The translations under genes were made by a program, and so were the position numbers. This document shows positions 34,868-43,049 of a DNA stretch of 64,000 nt, piece by piece (position 1 is the first letter of the stretch; every line of letters begins with the position of its first letter). This DNA is from CAZMRW01 sp964568805 (GTDB taxonomy: Bacteria; Pseudomonadota; Gammaproteobacteria; Methylococcales; Methylomonadaceae): assembly GCA_964568805.1 (NCBI GenBank), contig CAZMRW010000007.1, positions 21,672 to 85,671 on the forward strand, read 5' to 3'. Below the pieces are notes generated by a model. It was given only the letters and a program-made list of their open reading frames with translations, was not told the DNA's origin and did no database searches.

Positions 34868-36330
34868 CAATTGACCACGCATCGGAGATAAGGCATCAAA
34901 TCGGTTGCCAGCAAACCCCGTTCGCCATCCTTTGCCGCCGCCAGATCGGCGGCATGGCCATGCAGATAAACACCCTGCCTGGCCGCATCCTCCAGCGACA
35001 AACCCTGGGCCACTAATGCGGCAATCGCACCGGACAACACGTCGCCCATGCCGCCGGACGCCATGCCGGGATTTCCGGTGTTTGACACCGAAATCTTATG
35101 ATCCGATGCAATCAAGGTGCCTGAGCCTTTTAACACGGCGATGCCACCATAGCGGCCGTGAAGGGCCGAAACCGCAGCGAAGCGGTCCAGTTGAATTTCA
35201 ACCGTGGAACATGCCAGCAAGCGGGCGGCTTCGCCCGGATGCGGCGTTAAAATCCAGTTATGTCTTGTTAAATCCCGGGCAGAAAGCAAATTCAGTCCAT
35301 CCGCATCGATAATTAACGGAATTTGCGCTTCGATCGTTTCGTCAAACATCGTTTTCGCCCAACTGCTCTGGCCTAGTCCCGGACCCAACACGACGACGTC
35401 GGCTTTGTCCAGCAGCACTGCCAAATGGCCGGCCGTTTCAACGCCGTGGCACATCAATTCGGGCCGGCTCAGATTCATTAACCCCGAATGTTCGGCTCTT
35501 GTCGCCACGCTGACCAGGCCGGCGCCGGCTCGTAAAGCCGCCTCCCCCGCCATGCGCGCCGCGCCGGAATAACCCTTGTCGCCGCCGACAATCAGGACAT
35601 GGCCCATGTTGCCTTTATGCGCGCACCGGTCCCGAGGCGTTAACGCCTTGGGCAAGACGCGAACAACATTGGACGGCACTCGCTGAAAAATCTCATCAGG
35701 CACGGATAACGAAGCATAAATGATCTCGCCGCAATACTCCGCCGCCGAACCGGTAAACATGCCCTGTTTAAGTCCGATAAAGGTCACCGTGCAATCCGCT
35801 TTGACCGCACAGGCCATTACGTGGCCGGTATCGGCATTCAGGCCGGAAGGAATATCTGCGGCAATGACAGGAACGTTGGCTTGATTGATCACTTCAATCG
35901 CCTCGGCATAAAGGCCAGTCACTGGCCGGTCCAGGCCGGTTCCCAAAAGCGCATCGACAATCAGATCGGCCTCGATCAGTTGTCCGGCCTGGAAAAGAAT
36001 TACCTTGCCCTGGATATTCGAAAAATCCCGGTACGCTGTCAACGCATCGCCTTTCAGTTTTTCGGGTTCCGAAACGGCATGGACTGCGACCTGCAACCCC
36101 GATTCCAGCGCCAGCCGGGCCACGACATATCCGTCGCCGGCATTATTGCCGCTGCCGCAAAAGACGGCTATCGTCCGCCCGTTCGGCCATTTTTCCGTGA
36201 TGCATCGAAATAACGCATCGCCGGCCCGGCTCATCAATTCATGACCCGGTATGCCGAACGTTTCGATGGCGATACGGTCGAGTTCCCTGACCTGGGCGGC
36301 GCGGTAGAGTGTTTGAGGGAGTTTTTCCAT
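34867..36330 (-). CDS. nnrD: Bifunctional NAD(P)H-hydrate epimerase / dehydratase
   Basis: Repairs hydrated NAD(P)H. The N-terminal YjeF_N epimerase domain (NnrE) shows FCGSGNNAGDGYVVARLA and DALLGTGLDRPVTG. The C-terminal kinase-like dehydratase domain (NnrD) shows VVLGPGLGQSSWAK, DADGLNLL, LTPHPGEAARLL and GNPGMASGGMGDVLSG. The start at 36330 (MEKLPQTLYRAAQVREL) fits the family better than the upstream frame to 36405. It is the first gene of the nnr-tsaE-amidase series. Confidence 0.92.
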   Translation of the reverse strand: MEKLPQTLYRAAQVRELDRIAIETFGIPGHELMSRAGDALFRCITEKWPNGRTIAVFCGSGNNAGDGYVVARLALESGLQVAVHAVSEPEKLKGDALTAYRDFSNIQGKVILFQAGQLIEADLIVDALLGTGLDRPVTGLYAEAIEVINQANVPVIAADIPSGLNADTGHVMACAVKADCTVTFIGLKQGMFTGSAAEYCGEIIYASLSVPDEIFQRVPSNVVRVLPKALTPRDRCAHKGNMGHVLIVGGDKGYSGAARMAGEAALRAGAGLVSVATRAEHSGLMNLSRPELMCHGVETAGHLAVLLDKADVVVLGPGLGQSSWAKTMFDETIEAQIPLIIDADGLNLLSARDLTRHNWILTPHPGEAARLLACSTVEIQLDRFAAVSALHGRYGGIAVLKGSGTLIASDHKISVSNTGNPGMASGGMGDVLSGAIAALVAQGLSLEDAARQGVYLHGHAADLAAAKDGERGLLATDLMPYLRCVVN

Positions 36331-36544
36331 AAGCTTGGTAATGGATGGCTTCAATACAAGGTATGCTATTTTAAAAACTTTATGACGAATGTTGCCAATA
36401 TACACTCTTCAAACTTTAAAATCAGTCATCTTCGCGGCGATCTCCTGATGGCTGCCTGCCTAGATATAGATCAGTAGAGCTATACAGAAGCAGTTGCCGA
36501 GCAAGGGACAACCCTGATTCTGTTCAGAACAAAATAAAAAATTC

Positions 36545-36574
36545 TTGACAATTTAAGACGACCGGTCATATTAT
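36545..36574 (+). promoter_or_regulatory. Sigma-70 promoter with an internal palindrome, upstream of the TetR gene
   Basis: TTGACA (36545-36550), an 18-base spacer and TATTAT (36569-36574) make a near-consensus promoter. The perfect 8-base palindrome GACCGGTC (36560-36567) lies inside the spacer, a good place for autorepression by the TetR-family protein encoded next. The predicted transcription start falls at or within a base or two of the ATG at 36581. Confidence 0.6.
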
Positions 36575-36580
36575 TCGCCC

Positions 36581-37180
36581 ATGGTCAAAACGTCACGAAA
36601 AAATCTAAACCGCGACAATCTGTTAAGCCAGGGTGTCGACTTGCTGATGCATCAGGGTTATCACGGCACGGGGCTGAAAGAGATTCTCGATGCCGTGCAA
36701 ATTCCCAAGGGGTCTTTTTACAATTACTTCGGCAGTAAGGAAAGTTTTGCCGCCGAAGTCATCCAGCACTATATCGCCCCTTTTATCCGGCAACTGGATA
36801 GCCATCTGAAGAATCTGAATGGCGATGCCCTGGCGGCGATCAACCGTTATTTTGACGAACTGATCGCCGAACTTGAAAAAGCCGATTTTAAAGGCGGCTG
36901 TTTGCTCGGTAATTTGATGGGGGAAGTCGGGGACACCAGCGAACTCTGCCAAACTTCGCTGCAAACGGCCGTGCATCGGTACCGCGATCTGCTGCAATCG
37001 GGTCTTGCCACGGCACAGCAGCAGGGCACGGTGAGGACCGATAAATCGGCCAAAGCGATGGCCGATATGTTGGTCAACGCCTGGCAGGGAGCCTTGTTAC
37101 GAATGAAAATTGAAAAATCATCTGCACCGCTCACACAGTGTTGCCAGGATTTACTGGGCGATTATTTCAGGGCGCGATGA
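36581..37180 (+). CDS. TetR/AcrR-family transcriptional regulator
   Basis: A 199-residue repressor. The N-terminal HTH shows LLSQGVDLLMHQGYHGTGLKEILDAVQIPKGSFYNYFGSKE (residues 14-54), the most conserved TetR signature. The C-terminal half fits the TetR_C_6-type ligand domain and has one Cys cluster (GGCLLGN; ELCQTS). It is followed on the same strand by DUF4242, ferredoxin and methanethiol-oxidase genes, so it probably controls them. There is no ribosome binding site before the ATG, and the promoter abuts it, suggesting a leaderless transcript. Confidence 0.9.
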   Translation: MVKTSRKNLNRDNLLSQGVDLLMHQGYHGTGLKEILDAVQIPKGSFYNYFGSKESFAAEVIQHYIAPFIRQLDSHLKNLNGDALAAINRYFDELIAELEKADFKGGCLLGNLMGEVGDTSELCQTSLQTAVHRYRDLLQSGLATAQQQGTVRTDKSAKAMADMLVNAWQGALLRMKIEKSSAPLTQCCQDLLGDYFRAR

Positions 37181-37234
37181 CAACCGCCCTGACGATGACC
37201 GCCCGTCAAACTAACCACACACCGGAGAACTGAC

Positions 37235-37513
37235 ATGCCAAAATTTATTATCGAACGTGAAATTCCTAATGCAGGTTCCTTAAGCGCACAGGATTTACAA
37301 GGTATCTCGCAAAAGTCGTGCAATGTCTTGCACGAGATGGGGCCCAGGATTCAATGGCTGCAAAGCTATGTGACCGGCGATAAGATCTACTGCGTCTATA
37401 TCGCTCCCGACGCCGCCAGCATCAAGGAGCATGCGGAGAAAGGCGGCTTCCCGGCGAATAAAATCTCCGAGATCAAAACCGTGATCGATCCGACTACCGC
37501 GGAATGCCGTTAA
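37235..37513 (+). CDS. DUF4242 / SCO4226-type small protein
   Basis: A 92-residue cytoplasmic protein with a ferredoxin-like alpha-beta fold by pattern: MPKFIIEREIPNAG, then GPRIQWLQSYVTGDKIYCVYIAPDAASIKEHAEKGGFPANKISEI. This matches the DUF4242 family, of which SCO4226 was described as nickel-binding. A ribosome binding site (CCGGAGAA) precedes it. It lies between the regulator and the ferredoxin gene of the methanethiol-oxidase cluster. Its role here is unknown. Confidence 0.82.
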   Translation: MPKFIIEREIPNAGSLSAQDLQGISQKSCNVLHEMGPRIQWLQSYVTGDKIYCVYIAPDAASIKEHAEKGGFPANKISEIKTVIDPTTAECR

Positions 37514-37532
37514 TTTAACCTGAGGAATCACC

Positions 37533-37721
37533 ATGAATGTCACCTGGGATCAAAACCTGTGCTGCCATGCGGGCGTCTGCGTGAGCTCGCTGCCCGAGGT
37601 TTTTAAAATTGAGGACGGTCGGTTTGTCATCGACACGTCTAATGCGAGCGACGAAGATATCGCCGCCGTCGTTAATCGGTGTCCTTCCGGTGCGCTCCAG
37701 GTAGCCAACGACAATAAATAA
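37533..37721 (+). CDS. Small single-cluster ferredoxin (Fer4_19/Fer4_13-like)
   Basis: A 62-residue ferredoxin with Cys at NLCCHAGVC and NRCPSGAL. The pattern C-x-x-(H)-A-G-x-C...C-P-x-G-A-L is typical of one-cluster ferredoxins. The motif CCHAGVC carries a pair of adjacent Cys. A ribosome binding site (TGAGGAA) lies upstream, and the neighbouring genes are 20 and 12 bases away. Its operon position suggests electron transfer or cofactor maturation for the SBP56 enzyme, as an inference. Confidence 0.85.
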   Translation: MNVTWDQNLCCHAGVCVSSLPEVFKIEDGRFVIDTSNASDEDIAAVVNRCPSGALQVANDNK

Positions 37722-37733
37722 GAGAGAACCGTG

Positions 37734-39137
37734 ATGAAAAATACAACAAGCAACCACCGCCACCCCCTGCGCGCCCTGGCACAGGCCTGTACTTTTACCG
37801 CCGCCACGCTCGCCTTGGCCGGGCTCGGCAGCCCTGCCGTTCTCGCCGATGAAACCTGCCAGTCGCCATATATGGCTAAAATCGTCGGCCAGGAAGATTT
37901 CGTTTATGTCTGGACTTTAGGCGCAGAAGGCATCGGCGACGAGCAGGACAAACTCGTGACCGTCGACGTCAATCCCAAGTCGCCGAATTACGGCAAAGTC
38001 GTCCATACCCTGTCGGTCGGCGGTCGCAACGAGGCGCACCACTCCGGCTTTACCGACGACCGCCAATATCTATGGGCAGGCGCGCTGGACACCAGCAAGC
38101 TGTTTATCTTCGACGTCCATAGTGATCCTGCCAAACCCAAGCTGGTCAAGACGATTACCGATTTCGTCGCTAAAAGCGGCGGCGTGGTCGGCCCGCATAC
38201 CACCTATGCCCTGCCAGGCCGCATGATCATTACCGGACTGTCGAATAACAAGGATCACGGCGGCCGTACCGGCCTCGTCGAATACACCAACGACGGCGAT
38301 TATATCACCACGCACTGGACGCCGACCGACAGCGATCTGGGCGGCGCGGTCAAAGCCGGCAAATATGCCGACGGCTACGGCTATGATTTGCGCGTACTGC
38401 CCCGGCGCAACCTGATGCTGACCTCGTCGTTTACCGGCTGGTCCAATTACATGATGGATTTCGGCAAGATGCTGAACGATCCGGAAGCGATGAAACGATT
38501 CGGAAATACCGTCGTGCAATGGAACCTGCACAGCAAGCAGCCGAAAAAAGTCTTCGACGTGCCCGGCGCGCCGCTGGAAATCCGCTGCGCCTGGGGCGAA
38601 AACCATAATTATTGCTTCACCAGCACCGCATTGACCTCGAAAATCTGGCTGATTTACGAAGACGCCAACGGCACATGGCAGGCCAAGGAAGTCGCCGATG
38701 TCGGCGATCCGTCGAAAGTGCCGCTGCCGGTCGACATTTCGATTTCCAGCGACGACACCATGCTCTGGGTCAATACCTTCATGGACGGCAAAACCCGCGC
38801 GTTCGACATCACAGATCCGTTCAAGCCGAAACAGGTGTACGAACAAAAGATCGGCGCGCAGGTCAATATGGTGTCGTCGAGTTGGGATGGCAAACGCCTG
38901 TATTACACCTCGTCGCTGCTCGCTAACTGGGATAAAAAAGGCGCCGACAACGAGCAGTTTATGAAAGGCTATACTTGGGACGGCAAAACGCTGAACCAGA
39001 AATTCGCCATCGATTTTACCAAGGAAAAACTGGGCCGAGCCCATCAGATGGTGTTTAACGCCTATTCGCTGTACAGCGCGAATAAACCGGCGGAGGATAA
39101 GCTGCTGGCAACAATCGAATTGCCGCATGCCCGATAG
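37734..39137 (+). CDS. mtoX: SBP56-family methanethiol oxidase, periplasmic
   Basis: Copper enzyme that oxidises methanethiol to formaldehyde, sulfide and hydrogen peroxide in methylotrophs. It belongs to the selenium-binding protein 56 family. A signal peptide (FTAATLALAGLGSPAVLA) precedes the mature start DETCQSPYMAK. Conserved family segments are RNEAHHSGF, VGPHTTYALPGRM, LRVLPRRNLMLTSSFTG, PLPVDISISSDDTMLWVN and LGRAHQMVFN, including the His residues proposed to bind copper. The start is the ATG at 37734; GTG at 37731 is also in frame. Copper-chaperone SCO1 and MauG genes that accompany mtoX in other methylotrophs are not present nearby. Confidence 0.88.
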   Translation: MKNTTSNHRHPLRALAQACTFTAATLALAGLGSPAVLADETCQSPYMAKIVGQEDFVYVWTLGAEGIGDEQDKLVTVDVNPKSPNYGKVVHTLSVGGRNEAHHSGFTDDRQYLWAGALDTSKLFIFDVHSDPAKPKLVKTITDFVAKSGGVVGPHTTYALPGRMIITGLSNNKDHGGRTGLVEYTNDGDYITTHWTPTDSDLGGAVKAGKYADGYGYDLRVLPRRNLMLTSSFTGWSNYMMDFGKMLNDPEAMKRFGNTVVQWNLHSKQPKKVFDVPGAPLEIRCAWGENHNYCFTSTALTSKIWLIYEDANGTWQAKEVADVGDPSKVPLPVDISISSDDTMLWVNTFMDGKTRAFDITDPFKPKQVYEQKIGAQVNMVSSSWDGKRLYYTSSLLANWDKKGADNEQFMKGYTWDGKTLNQKFAIDFTKEKLGRAHQMVFNAYSLYSANKPAEDKLLATIELPHAR

Positions 39138-39385
39138 CGTGTAATTTCCATGCAACTTTCGGAATCTAGGGTAACAGTAGTTGGTATTAGTTGCCCTCGA
39201 TTTCGTTGCCTAAAAGCCACCCAGACCGTATTATAACAGAAATTTGTTTAACTTATCAAAGTGTTAGTGATGACCTGAGATCAGCTTTGCCCAACTGTAT
39301 TTACATCGTCTGGAACAACATAAAAACAGGCGTCGCTCCTACTATAGGCTTGACGAACGATTTTCAGGGTTATCCATCCGTGTGA
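39138..39385. other. Short convergent intergenic region
   Basis: Non-coding stretch between the mtoX and murJ stop codons. The open frame 39191-39385 has no credible protein features. No terminator-like hairpin was recognised. Confidence 0.4.
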
Positions 39386-40936
39386 TCATTGCTTAATTCT
39401 ACTTCGGCTAACGCGAAATAAGTTCCAGCCCTGCCCCGTTAACAGCAACGTCGCTGCATAAAGGCCCAGTCCAATGCTTATCCACTTTATTAATTGCATG
39501 ACTCTGATGCCTGCGCCCCACTGATGCCACCAAGCCGGATCGACCCAGTAATACAATCCGGCCGACATCACAGTACTTGCCAAGGTCACGCGCAGAAAAA
39601 ACAGTCCCCAGCCTTTGGCCGGCTGGTAGATTTTGTCCTTGAGCAATCTCGCCAGCAACAAGGCGGCGTTGAAAAATGCGCCCAATGATGTCGCCAGCGC
39701 CAGACCGGCATGAGCCAATGGAAACACCAGGGCCACATTTAATGCCAAACTGACCAGCATGGAGTAAACCCCGTACCGGAGCGGCGTTTTCATATCCTGG
39801 CGCGAGCTAAAACCGGGAACCAGCACCTTGACCAGAATAAATCCCAACAATCCGACCGAGTAGGCGCGAAGGCTGAGCCCGGCAAAATGCACGTCGGCTA
39901 TGCCGAATTCGTTATACTGGAACAAGGTGGACAGCAAAGGCTCGGCCAGCACCAGCAAGCCGAATGTTGCCGGCAACCCGATCAGCAGCACCAGGCGCAA
40001 GCCCCAGTCGAGCGCATTTGAAAAAGCAGCCGGATCGTCGGCCGCATGATGCCTGGATAAACCGGGCAGTATCACTGTCGACACCGCGATTCCCAAAATC
40101 CCGAGCGGAAACTCAACGAGCCGGTCGGAATAATAAAGCCAGGACACGCTGCCGGCGGTCAAAAAAGAGGCGATCAGGGTATCCAGCAACAGGTTGATCT
40201 GCGTCACGGAAACGCTGAACATGGCCGGCAGCATCAGCCCGATAATCTTTTTAACGCCGGGATCATTAAATCCCGGCCGCAATCTGGGCAGCAGCCCTAA
40301 ACGCATTAACGCCGGAATCTGAAACAAAACCTGGACGATGCCGGCGGCAAACACGCCCCAGGCCAATGCAGTGACCGGTTCCGCCATCAACGGCGCCAGC
40401 CAGATGGCCGCCGCGATCATCGAGAGATTGAGAAAAACGGGAGTCAACGCTGGAACGGCAAACTTGCCGTATGCATTCAAAATGCCGCCTGCAAACGCCA
40501 CCAGCGAAATAAACAGCAAATAAGGAAAGGTTATCCGGAGCAGTTGCACGGCCAAGTCATGCTGCTCCCCTTGCCATGCAAATCCCGGAGCCAGCAACAG
40601 GATCAATACCGGTGCCGCAACAATGCCGATCACGGTCATCGACATCAGGATCAAGGTTAAAGTCCCCGCGGTTTTATCGATAAACGTTTTTAAAGCGGCC
40701 TTGCTGCCCTGCTCCTTATACTGCGATAGTACCGGCACAAAGGCATGGGCAAAGGCCCCTTCCGCAAACAGACGGCGTAAAAAATTCGGAAACTTGAACG
40801 CCACAAAAAACGCATCGGTTGCCGTATCGACGCCGAAAAACCGCGCGATCAACATATCCCTGATAAAACCCAAAACACGTGAAATCAGCGTCATGACGCT
40901 GACCACGGCTGTTGATTTAAAAAGCTGCCCGCTCAA
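39386..40936 (-). CDS. murJ: Lipid II flippase MurJ (MviN)
   Basis: Polytopic inner-membrane flippase for peptidoglycan precursor lipid II, 516 residues with about 14 transmembrane helices. The N-terminus LSGQLFKSTAVVSVMTLISRVLGFIRDMLIAR is diagnostic and includes the functional Arg residues of helix 1. ADAFFVAFKFPNFLRRLFAEGAFAHAFVPVL follows. The start codon is TTG at 40936, which aligns with the usual MSKQLFKS start. It is divergent from rpsT, the common gammaproteobacterial arrangement. Confidence 0.95.
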   Translation of the reverse strand: MSGQLFKSTAVVSVMTLISRVLGFIRDMLIARFFGVDTATDAFFVAFKFPNFLRRLFAEGAFAHAFVPVLSQYKEQGSKAALKTFIDKTAGTLTLILMSMTVIGIVAAPVLILLLAPGFAWQGEQHDLAVQLLRITFPYLLFISLVAFAGGILNAYGKFAVPALTPVFLNLSMIAAAIWLAPLMAEPVTALAWGVFAAGIVQVLFQIPALMRLGLLPRLRPGFNDPGVKKIIGLMLPAMFSVSVTQINLLLDTLIASFLTAGSVSWLYYSDRLVEFPLGILGIAVSTVILPGLSRHHAADDPAAFSNALDWGLRLVLLIGLPATFGLLVLAEPLLSTLFQYNEFGIADVHFAGLSLRAYSVGLLGFILVKVLVPGFSSRQDMKTPLRYGVYSMLVSLALNVALVFPLAHAGLALATSLGAFFNAALLLARLLKDKIYQPAKGWGLFFLRVTLASTVMSAGLYYWVDPAWWHQWGAGIRVMQLIKWISIGLGLYAATLLLTGQGWNLFRVSRSRIKQ

Positions 40937-41033
40937 TGCCTGTCCTATTCAATCTGTTAAAATATTGACAATAATATCATTTAACATGATAATAGCGGGT
41001 CTATTTAACTTACTTTGCACCAATCGAGACACT

Positions 41034-41297
41034 ATGGCTAATACAGCACAAGCTAAAAAGCGCGCGAAACAAGCGGAAAAAAGCCGTATTCGCAACGCAG
41101 GACAACGCAGCAACTTACGCACCTTCGTGAAAAAAGTCATTGCCGCCGTTAACGCTGGCGATAAGGAAAAAGCGCAAGCAGCTTACAATACTGCCGTGCC
41201 GATCATCGATTCAGCAGTCAACAAAGGCATTATTCATAAAAATAAAGCAGCACGCAGCAAAAGCCGGTTGAATGCAAAAGTAAAGTCTATCGCTTAA
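41034..41297 (+). CDS. rpsT: 30S ribosomal protein S20
   Basis: An 87-residue basic ribosomal protein that binds the 5' domain of 16S rRNA. The sequence MANTAQAKKRAKQAEKSRIRNAGQRS...KGIIHKNKAARSKSRLNAKVKSIA is a clear S20. The frame is open upstream to 40623 but that part is antisense to murJ and is not coding. A strong terminator follows. Confidence 0.97.
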   Translation: MANTAQAKKRAKQAEKSRIRNAGQRSNLRTFVKKVIAAVNAGDKEKAQAAYNTAVPIIDSAVNKGIIHKNKAARSKSRLNAKVKSIA

Positions 41298-41318
41298 GCC
41301 AAAGCGCTATCTTCCAAA

Positions 41319-41355
41319 AAAGGCCGGACTCTTTTGAGTTGCCGGCCTTTTTTTT
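41319..41355 (+). terminator. Rho-independent terminator of rpsT
   Basis: AGGCCGGACTC-TTTT-GAGTTGCCGGCCT followed by eight T residues, 22 bases after the rpsT stop codon. The stem is GC-rich with one bulged base. Confidence 0.88.
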
Positions 41356-41570
41356 GCGTAAAACAGTCAGCCTGTTTCAGCTTGCAGGATAAACAAGCTG
41401 AGTCCATTTGGCTGATCCTATCCTGCGCCATTCTACCGGATTCTTCATTAATATACACCTTCGGTTTTTTAGGCGTATTCGCTGCGCCCCGCGTGATCGT
41501 TTTAAAAAAGCTTGATTAATTTTATTGTTTATATATGATTATGCGTATATACGATTTAACAGACATTCCA

Positions 41571-41918
41571 ATGACCCCAACCCTATTTTTTAAATGTTTA
41601 TCCGATGAAACGCGCCTGCGTTGCGTCACGCTGCTACAAAAAGAAGGCAAGCTCTGCGTCTGCGAACTTACGGCAGCCCTGTCTTTGTCGCAGCCTAAAA
41701 TATCCCGGCATTTGGCGTCGCTGCGTCAATGCGGTTTGCTGCTGGACAGTCGTGAAGGACAGTGGGTTTATTATCAGATCAACCCCAAACTGCCTGATTG
41801 GGCTTTTCCTATTCTGGACAATGCGCTGAAGGCAGTTGCTTCGACCGGCATGTTTAAAGTCGACCAGGAGCGCCTGCACAGCATGGAATGCAGACCTGAT
41901 ATGACCGTTTGCTGCTGA
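41571..41918 (+). CDS. arsR: ArsR-family arsenite-responsive repressor
   Basis: A 115-residue winged-helix repressor. The start MTPTLFFKCLSDETRLRCVTLLQ at 41571 matches family starts; in-frame ATGs at 41535 and 41541 are possible. The As(III)-binding ELCVCEL-type motif is seen as KLCVCELTAAL. The recognition helix is LSQPKISRHLASLRQCGLL. The C-terminus adds a Cys (MEC) and CC. The upstream sequence TTATATATGATTATGCGTATATACG is an imperfect inverted repeat, a candidate operator. It heads the arsenic operon. Confidence 0.92.
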   Translation: MTPTLFFKCLSDETRLRCVTLLQKEGKLCVCELTAALSLSQPKISRHLASLRQCGLLLDSREGQWVYYQINPKLPDWAFPILDNALKAVASTGMFKVDQERLHSMECRPDMTVCC

Positions 41919-41970
41919 TTATTTTTTATTCATTATATTCGTTTATCCGTATAACACTATAGGCACTAAC

Positions 41971-42423
41971 ATGAAAAGATTCCATCTCCATCTGGCGGTC
42001 GACGACCTCGCTCAGAACATCGACTTTTATACCACCCTGTTCGGCTGCAAACCCAGCGTACAGCATGACGATTATGCGAAATGGATGCTGGATGATCCCC
42101 GCATCAACTTCGCCATTTCCAACCGGAGCGCCAAACTCGGCCTCGATCATCTGGGTATTCAGGCTGAGGACGAAGAGGAATTACAGGACATCAAGCTGCG
42201 TCTGGATGCGACGCAACGCCCCATCGAAACCCAGGAGCAAGCGGCCTGCTGTTATATGCGGTCCGATAAATACTGGATTACCGACCCGCAAGGCATCGCC
42301 TGGGAATCCTTTCATTCATTGTCCGAAATTCCGACCTTTAACGATAAAAAAGCGTCATCTGACGGCGAGAATCCGTTTGCCTGCCGCCCCGCCGGGAATG
42401 CAGCCTCATCGTGTTGCGGTTAA
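41971..42423 (+). CDS. arsI: ArsI/CadI-type vicinal-oxygen-chelate protein (C-As lyase-like)
   Basis: A 150-residue VOC-fold protein. Family metal ligands are at H7 (FHLHLAV), H60 (LGLDHLGI) and E112 (AWESFHS). The adjacent Cys pair in EQAACCYMRSDKYW (C93-C94) matches the vicinal cysteines that bind trivalent organoarsenicals in ArsI. A Cys-rich tail (SSCCG) is present. By homology it would cleave the C-As bond of methylarsenite, giving arsenite for the Acr3 pump. The Cys pair and operon position make this likely, but CadI-type proteins of unknown activity are similar. Confidence 0.85.
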   Translation: MKRFHLHLAVDDLAQNIDFYTTLFGCKPSVQHDDYAKWMLDDPRINFAISNRSAKLGLDHLGIQAEDEEELQDIKLRLDATQRPIETQEQAACCYMRSDKYWITDPQGIAWESFHSLSEIPTFNDKKASSDGENPFACRPAGNAASSCCG

Positions 42424-42551
42424 TTGACATGGGCGTGATGACGGCACCTGCTTTGGAGTGGCGGCTCAGTTGTCCCGGCCGACAAAACTTCATCACCCGA
42501 AAAAATCAAAACCATTCACAAACACTTCAATAAGACTATTAGGGAAACAGC

Positions 42552-43031
42552 ATGTTAAACATATTGATCGTTTGCACCGGCAATTCCTGCCGCAGTGTCA
42601 TGGGAGAAGCCTTGTTCAATCATTTGGGTCAGGGGCGCATCAAAGCCTATTCGGCCGGCAGTCACCCCATCGGCAGAATTAACACGGGCGCACTGGCTAC
42701 CTTGAAACGCCATGGTCTGCCGACGGAGGGCTATAAAAGCCAGTCCTGGGATGAATTTGAAGACCAGCCGATGGATATCGTCATTACCGTCTGCGATAAC
42801 GCCCACGGTGAAACCTGTCCGGTCTATCTGACCCAAGCCATTCGGGCGCACTGGGGCGTGGCCGATCCGGGCCATGTCGAAGGCACCGAAGCCGAAAAAA
42901 TCGCAGCATTCGAACAGACATTTAGTACGCTGGAATTGCGTGTCAAAAAAATGCTGGAATTGCCACTGGAAACGATGCCACGCGGGGAACTAGCCGCCAA
43001 ATTGAATGCCATCGGCAAACTCGATAGCTAA
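42552..43031 (+). CDS. arsC: Arsenate reductase, thioredoxin-coupled (LMW-PTPase type)
   Basis: Reduces arsenate to arsenite. A 159-residue protein with the phosphatase-like loop VCTGNSCRS (Cys8) and the redox pair VCDNAHGETC (Cys81 and Cys89). This triple-Cys layout is that of thioredoxin-dependent ArsC of the S. aureus type, with a gammaproteobacterial-style extended C-terminus. The substrate arsenite is exported by the Acr3 gene 18 bases downstream. Confidence 0.93.
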   Translation: MLNILIVCTGNSCRSVMGEALFNHLGQGRIKAYSAGSHPIGRINTGALATLKRHGLPTEGYKSQSWDEFEDQPMDIVITVCDNAHGETCPVYLTQAIRAHWGVADPGHVEGTEAEKIAAFEQTFSTLELRVKKMLELPLETMPRGELAAKLNAIGKLDS

Positions 43032-43049
43032 CTATACAGGACTACGGTC

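Noticed and set aside
38070..39155. 361-codon open frame on the minus strand
   Set aside because: Fully antisense to the SBP56 methanethiol oxidase gene, which has a signal peptide and family motifs. The antisense protein has no recognisable features.
39191..39385. 64-codon plus-strand frame after mtoX
   Set aside because: No ribosome binding site, no domain, atypical composition.
40623..41033. N-terminal extension of the rpsT frame
   Set aside because: Antisense to murJ. S20 starts at 41034 with a typical MANTAQAKKRAKQAEKS.
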